From: CAYUVF01 sp964448045
GTDB lineage: Bacteria > Bacteroidota > Rhodothermia > Rhodothermales > Salinibacteraceae
Length of the DNA: 64,000 nucleotides
Direction of reading: 5' to 3'
Assembly: GCA_964448045.1 (NCBI GenBank)
Contig: CAYUVF010000011.1
Location: forward strand, 1 to 64,000
Shown: positions 33,000-41,678 of the stretch, piece after piece
Layout of the letters: every line of letters starts with the position of its first letter
Numbering within the stretch: the stretch's first letter is position 1
Position numbers and translations under genes: made by a program
Notes under the pieces: model-generated
Told to the model about the DNA's origin: nothing
The model's input: only the letters and a program-made list of their open reading frames with translations
Databases searched by the model: none

Positions 33000-34301
33000 A
33001 TGCCCCGTACCCGGACCTCCGATTCGACCACCGACGTACCGCCCACCGCCGACCTCGCCGCGGCCTGCCGCGCGGCGAGCCGGCACGTCGCCCAGCTTGA
33101 CACGGCGACCAAAAATCGCGTGCTGGAGGACATGGCCGATCGGCTGATCGCCCACGAAGCCGTCATTCTCGACGCCAACGCCCGCGATCTCGAATACGCC
33201 CGCGAGCACGACATCACCGCGGCGATGATCGATCGGCTGGAGCTCAACGCCGAGCGCATCGCAAAAATGGCCGATGCGCTTCGCGAGGTCGCCTCGTTCG
33301 AAGATCCGGTGGGCGAGATGGCAAACGTGCGCCGCCGCCCAAGCGGCATTGAAGTCGGCAAAATGCGCATTCCGCTCGGCGTGATCGCGATGATCTATGA
33401 GTCGCGCCCCAACGTGACAGCCGACGCCGCCGGACTCTGCTTCAAAGCGGGCAACGGCGTCATCCTGCGCGGCGGCTCGGAGGCCTTCCACTCAAACCAT
33501 GCCATCGCCGACGCGCTCCACGAGGCGCTCGATGCGAACGGTATTCCGCCCGCCGCCATCACGCTCCTGCCGACCACAGATCGGTCCGCCATCACCGAGC
33601 TGATCCAGTGCGACGACTCGATCGACCTCGTCATCCCGCGCGGCGGCGAAGGGCTGATCCGCTTCGTAGACGAAAACAGCCACATCCCCGTCATCAAACA
33701 CTACAAGGGCGTGTGCCACCTGTACGTGGACCGCGCGGCGGATCTGGAGGTGGCGATGCGTCTGCTCATCGATGGGAAACTCTCGCGGCAGGCCGTGTGC
33801 AACGCGCTGGAAACGCTGCTCGTGCACGCCAACGTGGCCGACGACTTCCTGTCGCGCGCACACGAGAAGCTGGATGAGGCCGGCGTAGAGCTTCGCGGAT
33901 GCGACCGCACGTGTGAGGTGCTGCCCGACGTGACGCCCGCCACCGATGACGACTACGCCGCCGAATTCCTCGGGCCCATCCTCGCCGTGAAGGTGGTGGA
34001 CGACTACGACGCCGCGACCGACCACATCGCCCGCTTCGGCTCGAATCACACCGACGTCATCGCGACCGACGACCTGCCGACGGCCCGCCGCTTCACGCGC
34101 GAGGTCAACTCCTCCGTGGTGCTCGTCAACGCCTCGTCGCGCTTCTCGGATGGCGGCCAGCTCGGCCTCGGCGCGGAGATCGGCATCTCGACGACCAAGC
34201 TGCACGCCTTTGGACCGATGGGGCTGGAGGCACTCACGACCGAGAAGTTCGTCGTGCACGGTCAGGGCGAAACGCGCCACGACCTCGCGGAGCTGACGTG
34301 A
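33000..34301 (+). CDS. proA: glutamate-5-semialdehyde dehydrogenase (gamma-glutamyl phosphate reductase)
   Basis: The 433-residue product has the ProA core: RIPLGVIAMIYESRPNVTAD, KAGNGVILRGGSEA, LVIPRGGEGLIRFV, the catalytic-Cys segment KLSRQAVCNALETLLVH, AAEFLGPILAVKVV, HTDVIATDD and LGLGAEIGISTTKLHAFGPMG. It reduces gamma-glutamyl phosphate with NADPH to the semialdehyde. The N-terminus (MPRTRTSDSTTDVPPTADL) is slightly extended and probably disordered. It is downstream of proB in the same operon. Confidence 0.97.
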   Translation: MPRTRTSDSTTDVPPTADLAAACRAASRHVAQLDTATKNRVLEDMADRLIAHEAVILDANARDLEYAREHDITAAMIDRLELNAERIAKMADALREVASFEDPVGEMANVRRRPSGIEVGKMRIPLGVIAMIYESRPNVTADAAGLCFKAGNGVILRGGSEAFHSNHAIADALHEALDANGIPPAAITLLPTTDRSAITELIQCDDSIDLVIPRGGEGLIRFVDENSHIPVIKHYKGVCHLYVDRAADLEVAMRLLIDGKLSRQAVCNALETLLVHANVADDFLSRAHEKLDEAGVELRGCDRTCEVLPDVTPATDDDYAAEFLGPILAVKVVDDYDAATDHIARFGSNHTDVIATDDLPTARRFTREVNSSVVLVNASSRFSDGGQLGLGAEIGISTTKLHAFGPMGLEALTTEKFVVHGQGETRHDLAELT

Positions 34302-34306
34302 TTTGC

Positions 34307-34393
34307 GTGTGGGCGTGTGGGCGTGAGGGTGGATGGGCGACAGGGCGCATTAGCACAAGAGATCGGACCACTACGCCCAAACGCCCTCTCTCC
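34307..34393. repeat. GTGTGGGCGT-type intergenic repeat
   Basis: The block GTGTGGGCGTGTGGGCGTGA (34307-34326, continuing GGGTGGATGGGCG) and the end CTACGCCCAAACGCCC (34371-34386) are inverted with respect to each other (GGGCGT against ACGCCC). It fills the gap between proA and the convergent TSUP gene, where it may act as a transcript hairpin. It resembles the in-gene block at 26153. Confidence 0.5.
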
Positions 34394-34395
34394 AA

Positions 34396-35154
34396 TCACC
34401 CGACCACCTCGTCGAGCAGCAACACAAGGGCGACGATCACAATCCCGCCCAGCACGCGTCGCATCGTGCGCGGCGACAGCCACGACGCGCCCAGCCGCGC
34501 CCCAAGCACCGCCCCGAGGCCGACGGCTACGGCGAGCGGGAGCAGATCGGCCGCCTCCACGGCGTAGTGCTGCATCCGAGCGGCGAGGCCGGAAACCGAG
34601 TTGATCCACGTGAACACGACCCCGCAGGCCGCCGCTTCGCGCTCGGTGCCGAGGTCGAAGATGATGATCAGCGGAACGAGATAGATGCCGCCGCCGATCC
34701 CCACAATGCCCGCAAGCAGTCCCAGCACCGTGCCGATGCCCAGCGAGAGCCCGACCTGCTGTCGCCGGCTGAGCTCCCAATCGAGCGCGACGCGATGGCC
34801 GGCGAAGATCCGAAGGACCACGAGCACCAGCGTCACGAACAGCACGCCGTAAAACACGTCTGGGGCCACCGGCAGCGAGCCGCCCACATACGCGGCGGGC
34901 ACGGACGTAAGCACGAACGGACCCATGAGCGAGGCGCGTCCGTGCCGGGCTTGCAGGAAGATGAAGCTGCCGACCGTAGTGGCGATCACGTTCAGCGAAA
35001 GCGAGACGGTCGGAATCGCCTGATAGCTCGCACCGAAGATCACGAGCAGTGCCGTGTAGGCCGTCCCGCCGCCGAGCCCCACCGCAGCGTAGGCCACCGA
35101 CACGCCGAAGAAAAGCACGGCGAGTCCAATTGGAGAAATGAGAAGGGGTTCCAC
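34396..35154 (-). CDS. TSUP (TauE/SafE) family permease
   Basis: The 252-residue product (GTG start 35154) has about seven or eight membrane helices in two homologous halves. Each starts with the family's Gly-rich signature: VAYAAVGLGGGTAYTALLVIF in half one and LAGIVGIGGGIYLVPLIIIF in half two. TSUP permeases move sulfite, sulfoacetate, taurine or other organosulfur anions; the substrate is not readable here. It is convergent with proA and 36 bp downstream of the Mth938-like gene on the same strand. Confidence 0.88.
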   Translation of the reverse strand: MEPLLISPIGLAVLFFGVSVAYAAVGLGGGTAYTALLVIFGASYQAIPTVSLSLNVIATTVGSFIFLQARHGRASLMGPFVLTSVPAAYVGGSLPVAPDVFYGVLFVTLVLVVLRIFAGHRVALDWELSRRQQVGLSLGIGTVLGLLAGIVGIGGGIYLVPLIIIFDLGTEREAAACGVVFTWINSVSGLAARMQHYAVEAADLLPLAVAVGLGAVLGARLGASWLSPRTMRRVLGGIVIVALVLLLDEVVG

Positions 35155-35190
35155 GTCGTGAACCGGGGCGCTGGAGTCGCCCTGGGTTGA

Positions 35191-35568
35191 TTAACAGGTA
35201 GAGTGAAAGAGCCCGCCGACGGCTTCGCCTTCATCCCGGAGCTCGTTGTAGCGCTCGACGGCGTTTTCGGTCTGCAGCACATCGACGTCGATGCCCTCAT
35301 CCTCCAGCCAATCGAGCGTTTTCTGCTGCACGCGCAGTCGCTTATTGATGCCGCGGGACAGGATAACCGTTGTGGCACCGTGCTCCAGCAGCTCCTCGAC
35401 ATCGGCCGGCTGGATGCCCGGCACATGGCTCGTGCCCGTCTCATTCCAGTCCCACGCGCGACCGCCGCCGGGCCACAGCTTGGCATCTTTGAACGATTTG
35501 CCGTCGTCCGTTTCGATTTGTCCCCAGGACAGATGGGTGATACGCGGAGAGGATCCATTCGCAGCCAT
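35191..35568 (-). CDS. Mth938-like (AAMDC/NDUFAF3-type) domain protein
   Basis: The 125-residue product matches the small Mth938 fold: ITHLSWGQIETDDGKSFKDAKLWPGGGRAWDW, then TGTSHVPGIQPADVEELLEHGATTVILSRGINKRLRV, and a closing VDVLQTENAVERYNELRDEGEAVGGLFHSTC. The G-G-G-R-x-W-D-W and ILSRG segments are characteristic. Human relatives assist complex I assembly or adipogenesis; the bacterial role is unknown. It lies just before the TSUP permease gene, probably in one unit. Confidence 0.82.
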   Translation of the reverse strand: MAANGSSPRITHLSWGQIETDDGKSFKDAKLWPGGGRAWDWNETGTSHVPGIQPADVEELLEHGATTVILSRGINKRLRVQQKTLDWLEDEGIDVDVLQTENAVERYNELRDEGEAVGGLFHSTC

Positions 35569-35646
35569 GGCTCATTCGGGGCTGATTCGTGGAGGTATCG
35601 CGCATGACTGATACCGGCGCGCGGGACTGCGTGATTCACCGGCGCG

Positions 35647-37047
35647 TCACTCGACGATCGTGCAGTCCCCCGTTTCGTAGGCCACGCGTAGCGCCTCGGT
35701 GGCATCGCCGCGAAGCACCTCGGGCGCCTGATTACTCCACACGGCCACCCCGATGCTCACGCCGCCCTCCAGCGCGCCTGAAGCCTGCCCCATCTCCTCT
35801 TGGAGCCGCTCGGCCCAGGGCTCGACATCGGCCGCGGCGCCGTGGTAGAAGACCCCGAACGTCAGTTCCCCGAAGCGCTCGATCCGGCTCTCCGGCGCCA
35901 GTGCGCGGAGGCGATCCCGCAACTCATCTTCGGCCGCGGCGACCGCTTCCGCCCCCTCCTCAGCGATGCGCTCGGCCCGGTTGAGGTGCACGAGCGCCAG
36001 CGCGAGGTGCTGCTCGGTGGAGTCGACGCGCGCCATCTCTTCGGCGATAATTTCGCTGCGGGGCCGCGGCGAAGCGCCGTCGCCCGCAGGGCCGGCCGAG
36101 GCGTTGGCAGATGACCCGGCCGACGGATCGGCAGCCTGCTCCGGCTCCAGCGCTTCGGACGCAGCCGGACTCGGCTCGGAAGGGGCGGCCTCGGCCTCAA
36201 TCAGCAGGCTGAGACCCTCGGCAAAGCGCGTTAGCAGGCGGCGGGCGCGGCGGGACGCGAGGGGCGCATCGTCGGGCCCATCAACGAGCACAAAGTACGA
36301 CGACGTCTCCGAGCGCGGTACCGGGGCAACGGCCAGCTGCGTGACGGAAGAAGAGCCGGTGTAGTATCCCAGCGCTGCGCGCGGCACCGCGTCGCCAACG
36401 ATCTGCACGGTTACCTCTTGCTGCGACATCCCCGCCGTGAGTAGCGGCTCGTCCGTCGTGAACGTCGTTCCAGCTGGATGCACGTCGCTGGCGGTGCTTC
36501 GGATACCCTCGATGCGGTACTCCAGCGCCATCTCATCCTGCACGAGCAGGCAGGCCGTCCGCGCTCTCAGGACGCGCCGCAACGCCTCCAGATATGGCCC
36601 TACAGCGGAGGGATCTTCCGCCTCGGCACCGGTGGACACAGAAGCCGACTCGTCCGACGCGCGCGCTGGAGCGGCTGAATGCGTGGATTCCGAACGAGAG
36701 GCCTCGGAAGCGGTCGATGGCTTGGATGAGGCGGGCGGAGCCGACGCTTGTTCCGCCTCGCCCAGCGCCTCTGCTGGCGCTTCCGGGGGCTCATCGCGGG
36801 TCTGCTGCTTCGGCCGCACATCCATGATGCCCAGCTCGCGCAACTCCTTTTCCCGCTCCTTCGAGCCCGCGTCTCCTTTCCGCTGATACTGTTTGGTTTC
36901 GCTGTACATCTGCCACAGATGCGACGCGAGCGCGCCAACAGCAACGATGAGCAGAGCACCAGCCGCCCAGTAAAGCCAGGGTTGATCGAGCACGAACGAA
37001 AGTACGGCAATGAGGACGGCCAACAGGATGAGCACGATACGCATCAT
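35647..37047 (-). CDS. membrane protein with GAF-like middle and degenerate GGDEF-like C-terminal domain
   Basis: The 466-residue product has two N-terminal membrane helices (about residues 4-22 and 26-46), a charged segment, a Ser/Ala/Glu-rich linker (about 80-145), a GAF-like region (VGPYLEALRRVLRARTACLLVQD to SYFVLVDG), a second low-complexity linker, and a C-terminal domain (about 355-466). That domain follows a diguanylate-cyclase layout (LALALVHLNRAERI, ERFGELTFGVFYHG, GGVSIGVAVWS, ATEALRVAYETGDCTIV). The GGDEF motif is replaced by FGELT, so it cannot be a normal cyclase and may bind nucleotide or protein. Assignment is by pattern only. Confidence 0.65.
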   Translation of the reverse strand: MMRIVLILLAVLIAVLSFVLDQPWLYWAAGALLIVAVGALASHLWQMYSETKQYQRKGDAGSKEREKELRELGIMDVRPKQQTRDEPPEAPAEALGEAEQASAPPASSKPSTASEASRSESTHSAAPARASDESASVSTGAEAEDPSAVGPYLEALRRVLRARTACLLVQDEMALEYRIEGIRSTASDVHPAGTTFTTDEPLLTAGMSQQEVTVQIVGDAVPRAALGYYTGSSSVTQLAVAPVPRSETSSYFVLVDGPDDAPLASRRARRLLTRFAEGLSLLIEAEAAPSEPSPAASEALEPEQAADPSAGSSANASAGPAGDGASPRPRSEIIAEEMARVDSTEQHLALALVHLNRAERIAEEGAEAVAAAEDELRDRLRALAPESRIERFGELTFGVFYHGAAADVEPWAERLQEEMGQASGALEGGVSIGVAVWSNQAPEVLRGDATEALRVAYETGDCTIVE

Positions 37048-37124
37048 ACGACGCCGCAGCTGGCCGGTCCAAGGTGAAAGGCACAGTTATTGAACCACTA
37101 ATCTACCGGCACCCGCCGGAAAAG

Positions 37125-38357
37125 TCAACCGGATTCACCCGCTCTTCTGACCTGGCTCAGCCCCGGCTGGCAGCGGCCCACATCCGGCTCATTCGTCTCG
37201 ATCGTATCCGCCTCGGCAGGCCGTTCGATTTCGGGCAGGCGTAGGGGTAGATCGGAGCCTTCCGGAATCGGATTGGGCTCGGCCCAAAGCGCGCCGTCGT
37301 AGCTCTCCATCACCACGCGGTCGCCGGCACGGCCCCGTACGTAGCTCCGGTTGAGCGGCACCTTGCCGTGCGGCGTATCGAGCACGTACGTCGGGATCGC
37401 GAAGCCCGAGGTGCGCCCGCGCAGCTGCCGCATGATGTGCATGCCCGCCTCGATGGGTGTGCGCAGGTGCGCCGTGCCGCCGATGACCTGCGCCTGGTAG
37501 AGGTAGTACGGGCGGACGCGCATCTGCACGAGCCCCTCGTTGAGCGCCTTCATCGTCGCCACATCATCGTTGATGCCGCGCAAGAGCACCGTCTGATTGC
37601 CCACCGGCACGCCGGCCGATTTCAGCTTATCGATGGCCGCGGCTGCATCGTCCGTGAGCTCCTTCGGATGGTTGAAGTGGGTGTTGATCCAGATAGGATG
37701 GTACTGCTCCAAGAGCGCGCACAGTTCGTCCGTGATGCGATACGGCAGTTTCACGGGCATCCGCGAGCCAAAGCGGATGAGCTCGACGTGGTCGATGGCG
37801 CGGAGGCGGCTCAGCAGCCACTCCAGATGGCGCGTGTTGAACGTCAGTGGGTCGCCCCCGGTGAGCAGCACGTCGCGAATTTCGTCGTGCGCGGCGATGT
37901 AGTCGATGGCTTCCTGCAGCTCATCGGTGCGCATGAAGAAATCCGCATCGCCCACCATGCGTTTGCGCAGGCAGTAGCGGCAGTAGATGGCGCACTCGGC
38001 GGTGACGCAGAAGGCCACCCGGTCCTCGTAGTTGTGGATCAGGTTTTTGACGGGCGAGTGGGCCACTTCTCCGAGCGGATCCTGCACACCGACGATGTCG
38101 GGCGCCAGCTCATCGGGATGGGGCACCACCTGCCGGCGCACCGGGCACGACGGGTCGTCCGGGTCCATCAGCCGGGCGTAGTACGGGGTGATGGTCCACC
38201 GGAAGACGTCTTTGGTCGCCTCGATGGCCCGCAGCTCCTCCGGCGTCGGGTTGATCCAGCGGTGGAGGGCCTCGGCGCTGTGGATGCGGTTCTGCATCTG
38301 CCAGCGCCAGTCGCTCCACCTCGGATGGTCGGGTGCGGTATGTCGATCGAGCGGCAT
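37125..38357 (-). CDS. KamA family radical SAM aminomutase (lysine 2,3-aminomutase-like)
   Basis: The 410-residue product has the radical SAM cluster motif CAIYCRYC (Cys122, 126, 129), LLTGGDPL, NTHFNHP, and a PLP-lysine region DTPHGKVPLNRSYV (Lys332). Such enzymes move an amino group between C2 and C3 using SAM and PLP. In clostridial lysine 2,3-aminomutase the lysine side chain is held by two Asp residues. Here the first aligns to Gln290 (YLYQAQVIGG) and the second is kept (Asp327), so the substrate may not be free lysine. It lies 6 bp downstream of an ATP-grasp ligase, certainly co-transcribed. Confidence 0.87.
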   Translation of the reverse strand: MPLDRHTAPDHPRWSDWRWQMQNRIHSAEALHRWINPTPEELRAIEATKDVFRWTITPYYARLMDPDDPSCPVRRQVVPHPDELAPDIVGVQDPLGEVAHSPVKNLIHNYEDRVAFCVTAECAIYCRYCLRKRMVGDADFFMRTDELQEAIDYIAAHDEIRDVLLTGGDPLTFNTRHLEWLLSRLRAIDHVELIRFGSRMPVKLPYRITDELCALLEQYHPIWINTHFNHPKELTDDAAAAIDKLKSAGVPVGNQTVLLRGINDDVATMKALNEGLVQMRVRPYYLYQAQVIGGTAHLRTPIEAGMHIMRQLRGRTSGFAIPTYVLDTPHGKVPLNRSYVRGRAGDRVVMESYDGALWAEPNPIPEGSDLPLRLPEIERPAEADTIETNEPDVGRCQPGLSQVRRAGESG

Positions 38358-38363
38358 GGCAAG

Positions 38364-39380
38364 TCAGCGGGATGGGGCGTCGAAGAGGCCGAGCCGGCGA
38401 AAACCGCGCGCCAGCACATCGGCCAGAAAGTCGTCGTAAGCGCGGTTCATCAGTTCGGCGATGATGGCAAACGTATCATCGGGGGCAAAGGTTGGCAGTG
38501 GATTGATCTCCAGAAACCACGGCTGGCCGTCGGCATCAACGCGGAAGTCGGCACGGGCGAAGTCTTTGCACTCCAGCTTCTGGTAGATGCGCCGCGCATC
38601 GGACTGCAACTGCTCCTCCAGTTCGGGCACCAGCGTGCCGCCGAGCGTGTAGTTCCATTCGCCCGCGGGCGCGCCGCGGTGCTCCAGCGCGTGCAGCCCG
38701 ATGCCAGTCGTCGGCTCCACGGCCCGCTGCAGCACGGGCAGCGCCTCGGGCGGATCGGTGCCGATGAGCGCGACGGTGAACTCCCCTCCGCCCGCCACGA
38801 ACTCTTCCACCAGCGCATCCTGCTTGTAAGCCTCCGTGATGCGCCCGACCTGCTCCCGCAGCGCTGCGACCGATTCGACCTTGCTCGCTGCCGTGATGCC
38901 CTTCGACGTGCCCTCATAACGCGGCTTGACGAACAACGGAAAATCGGGCAGATTGGCCGGATCGATGGCGGACGCGTCGGCGACCACCCGATGCAGCGGC
39001 GTGGCGATGCCCGCGGCGGCGGCGAGATCCTTCGTCCAGGCTTTGTCGAGCGTCAGCGAGAGCGTGAGCGCATCCGAGCCCAGGCAGGGCACGCCCGCCA
39101 TCTCCAGCAGGATGGGCGCGTAGGCCTCGCGATTGCGGCTGCGCGCGCCCTCGGCGATGGTGATCGCGCCGTCGAGGGTGAGCCCCTCGGCGAGCCGGTC
39201 ACGCAGGTCGAACGCCGTGCCGATGCGCACCGGCGCGAGCCCGAGGCGCTCGACGGCGGCGGCCAGCGCGTCGACGGTAGCTTCCGGCTCGTACTCAGCG
39301 TCGGCATCGGGCGGGTCGTCGGCGCGCCACGGGTAGGCGTCGAACGTGTCGTAGATCAGGCCAATGCGCAGTGAACTCAT
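38364..39380 (-). CDS. ATP-grasp ligase related to D-alanine--D-alanine ligase
   Basis: From ATG 39380 (MSSLRIGLIYD) the 338-residue product has ATP-grasp landmarks: GSDALTLSLTLDKAWTK, PLFVKPRYEGTSKGI, VEEFVAGGGEFTVALIG, and the metal site WFLEINPLPTFAP (Glu291, Asn293). True Ddl enzymes carry HGxxGEDG before the GSDA segment; this protein has TIAEGARSRNREAYAP instead, a variant common in Ddl-like proteins of unknown substrate. It is followed 6 bp later by the KamA-like gene, suggesting it joins a beta-amino acid, or the precursor of one, to a carboxylate. That role is inference. Confidence 0.82.
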   Translation of the reverse strand: MSSLRIGLIYDTFDAYPWRADDPPDADAEYEPEATVDALAAAVERLGLAPVRIGTAFDLRDRLAEGLTLDGAITIAEGARSRNREAYAPILLEMAGVPCLGSDALTLSLTLDKAWTKDLAAAAGIATPLHRVVADASAIDPANLPDFPLFVKPRYEGTSKGITAASKVESVAALREQVGRITEAYKQDALVEEFVAGGGEFTVALIGTDPPEALPVLQRAVEPTTGIGLHALEHRGAPAGEWNYTLGGTLVPELEEQLQSDARRIYQKLECKDFARADFRVDADGQPWFLEINPLPTFAPDDTFAIIAELMNRAYDDFLADVLARGFRRLGLFDAPSR

Positions 39381-39535
39381 AGCGGGGCAATCGTTTTGTG
39401 GTAGCAACCCGGCGGCCCCATGTACCTGCTGCGTTGTGGCAGGATTCGGTGCCCGGCCTGCCGGGTGCGGTTGGATGCTCCCTTTTGTATCGTATGCCGT
39501 GTCCCCCTGGCTTCTTCAACCAGTTCACGACTCCG

Positions 39536-39847
39536 ATGGAACAGCGCGCCCTCATCGTCCGCGTCGGCCCGGAGCACACCGACGGCCTCGACGAACTCAA
39601 CATCGAACTGCAACGCGGGTGGCGGGTGGCGCACGTCGCGCCGATGGGCGGCACCGGGCTCGATGCCTCGGGTGAGGCGCCGTCGCCCCTCCTCGCAGCG
39701 CTGGTCGTCATCGAACGCTCCGAACGCGAGAAAAACGGCCCGCTCACGATGACGGCCGTCGAAGAGATCACCGAATTGGAAGAGCGCAAGCCCGAAGAAA
39801 TCGTACGGGAGGTCGTCGAGGAAGCCGTCGAGGAGAACGGCGCGTGA
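39536..39847 (+). CDS. small acidic protein of unknown function
   Basis: From ATG 39536 (MEQRALIVRVG) the 103-residue product begins with a short alpha/beta domain whose LNIELQRGWRVAHVAPMGG segment resembles small DUF4177-like proteins with an L-N-x-x-L-x-x-G-W-x-V pattern. It ends in a long Glu-rich helix (ITELEERKPEEIVREVVEEAVEE). It is divergent from the ATP-grasp/KamA operon (155 bp between starts). No function can be given. Confidence 0.6.
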   Translation: MEQRALIVRVGPEHTDGLDELNIELQRGWRVAHVAPMGGTGLDASGEAPSPLLAALVVIERSEREKNGPLTMTAVEEITELEERKPEEIVREVVEEAVEENGA

Positions 39848-40190
39848 GGTCCAATCCTCGTCTTGGTAGGCCCCGCTGCGTGCGCGCTCTTCATGGGATT
39901 ATCACTTCATATCAACTATATTTTTCGACATATTTAGGGGTGGTATTTTCTGACAAGGAGCGTTCGTCTCTCCCGGACCGAGGGGTCTGCATCAGACGCT
40001 CGTCGCGGTTTGCGATCGTTGCTTTCAGGTTATATCGTAACAAACGCTGTGAGCGCACCATACCCGCTCGCAGGTCCTTGATGCTTTAGCCTCCGGAAGC
40101 GGTTTCGCTGCGGCTGTCCCCCCAGGAGCAGTCGGCCAGGAACGTGGTAGGCGGACGGTCCGCTGGCGGTCACCAAAGTTCTCGATTCGT
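39848..40190. other. 343-bp intergenic region, partly AT-rich, promoter-like
   Basis: No gene is supported here. Bases about 39895-39950 are AT-rich (atatcaactatatttttcg, gtggtattttctgac), against a GC-rich background, and probably carry the promoter of the OmpP1 gene. I could not fit a convincing TTTG / TAnnTTTG Bacteroidota promoter. A longish untranslated leader is possible. Confidence 0.35.
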
Positions 40191-41672
40191 ATGAAACACC
40201 CAATCTATCAGCGTCCCGGAGGGCAGGCCGGGGCTTGGCGTTCGTGCTCTCGCTCGCCTTCCCGGCACAGGCTCGGCCTGATTGCGCTTGTGCTCGTCTT
40301 GGGCGCGCTCCTCATCCTGCCGGACCGGGCTGCGGCGCAGGGGTTCGGCGTCTTTGAACAAGGCACCTGTATCATGGGACGCGCCGGTGCCGGCGTGGCC
40401 GAAACCTGCGATGATGGCTCGGCAATATATTTTAATCCAGCTGGGCTCGTCGGAGATACCGGATGGACCGTCAGTGGTGGCGCCACCCTCATCTTCGTCG
40501 GCGGCGACTTCACGGCCGACCGTACCGGCGAGGTCACCGAGTTGCAAAACGATCCGATCCCGGTCCCCCACCTGTACGCGCGCTACGGCATCAACGAGCG
40601 CTGGGCCGCCGGCCTGGGCGTCTTCGTGCCCTACGGCCTCTCGACCGAGTGGCCCACCGACGACTTCGACGGGCGCTTTCTCGGCTATCAGAACGAGCTG
40701 CAATCCATCTACATTCAACCCACGGTGGCGTATCAGATCACCGATCGCATCTCGATTGGAGCCGGGCTCGATGTGGTGCTGGGCGCCGTCGAGCTCAACC
40801 AGCATCAGGACCTGTCGCAGCAGGTCGTCCCCTCCAACCAGCTGCCGCCGGGCACCACGTTTGGCGCGCTCGGCATCCCATTCCACACAGCCTTCGCCGA
40901 TGTTAAGCTGGATGCCGACGGCGCCGTGGGCATCGGCGGAAACGTCGGCGTGCAGGTAAAGGCGACCGATTGGCTACGCCTCGGCGCGCGCTACACGCTG
41001 CCCGTCAAGCTGGAATACGAGGGCGAAGCCACCTTTACACAGCTGCAAACGGGCCTGACACTCGCGCCGAACAATCCACTCGGGCTGCCGGGGGGCACGC
41101 CGGTCGATGCACTGGTGGCGCCGCAGTTTCAATCGGGCGGCGCGCTCGTCGATCAGACTGTCGAGACCGAGATCACGATGCCGGGCCAGCTTTTGGCGGG
41201 CGTCAGCGTGCAAGCCACACCCAAGCTCAAACTGATGGCCGACTACCAGTGGACCCAGTGGTCCAGCTTCGACGTGCTGCCGATCGACTTTGAGAACGAT
41301 GCGCTCGACACCGAGCAGATCGAGAACTACGACGACACCCATGCGCTGCGCCTGGGCGTCGAGTACGAAATCAACGACGCCTGGACCGCTCGCGCGGGCC
41401 TGCTGACGCACGGCCCGGCTGCACCCGATGAAACGGTGACGCCGCTGCTTCCCGAAGGCTACCGCAACGAGCCGACGCTGGGCCTCGGCTGGCGGCCGTC
41501 GTCACTGCTGGAGGTCAACGTGGCCTATCAGTACATCGCCCAGAACGACCGCCGCGGTCGTGTGCGCGACGCGCTGGCCGGCGAAGGCGAGCCCTCGGTC
41601 GAGGACCTCAACAGCGGGCTCTATAGCTTCGACGCCCACCTGATCGGAACGACTCTCACCCTGCACTTTTAG
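40191..41672 (+). CDS. OmpP1/FadL/TodX family outer-membrane transporter
   Basis: The 493-residue product has a long basic N-terminus and a signal peptide ending RAAAQ (about residue 50). The mature protein starts GFGVFEQGTCIMGRAGAGVAE and continues DDGSAIYFNPAGL, the FadL-family N-terminal plug/hatch signature. The rest is alternating beta strands ending LIGTTLTLHF, typical of a 14-stranded barrel with a C-terminal aromatic. It would carry fatty acids or other hydrophobic compounds across the outer membrane. It is 6 bp upstream of an SGNH hydrolase lipoprotein, a recurring Bacteroidota pairing. Confidence 0.92.
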   Translation: MKHPIYQRPGGQAGAWRSCSRSPSRHRLGLIALVLVLGALLILPDRAAAQGFGVFEQGTCIMGRAGAGVAETCDDGSAIYFNPAGLVGDTGWTVSGGATLIFVGGDFTADRTGEVTELQNDPIPVPHLYARYGINERWAAGLGVFVPYGLSTEWPTDDFDGRFLGYQNELQSIYIQPTVAYQITDRISIGAGLDVVLGAVELNQHQDLSQQVVPSNQLPPGTTFGALGIPFHTAFADVKLDADGAVGIGGNVGVQVKATDWLRLGARYTLPVKLEYEGEATFTQLQTGLTLAPNNPLGLPGGTPVDALVAPQFQSGGALVDQTVETEITMPGQLLAGVSVQATPKLKLMADYQWTQWSSFDVLPIDFENDALDTEQIENYDDTHALRLGVEYEINDAWTARAGLLTHGPAAPDETVTPLLPEGYRNEPTLGLGWRPSSLLEVNVAYQYIAQNDRRGRVRDALAGEGEPSVEDLNSGLYSFDAHLIGTTLTLHF

Positions 41673-41678
41673 GCTGCC

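Noticed and set aside
37368..39374. 668-residue plus-strand frame
   Set aside because: Antisense to the KamA-like and ATP-grasp genes, both with clear active-site motifs.
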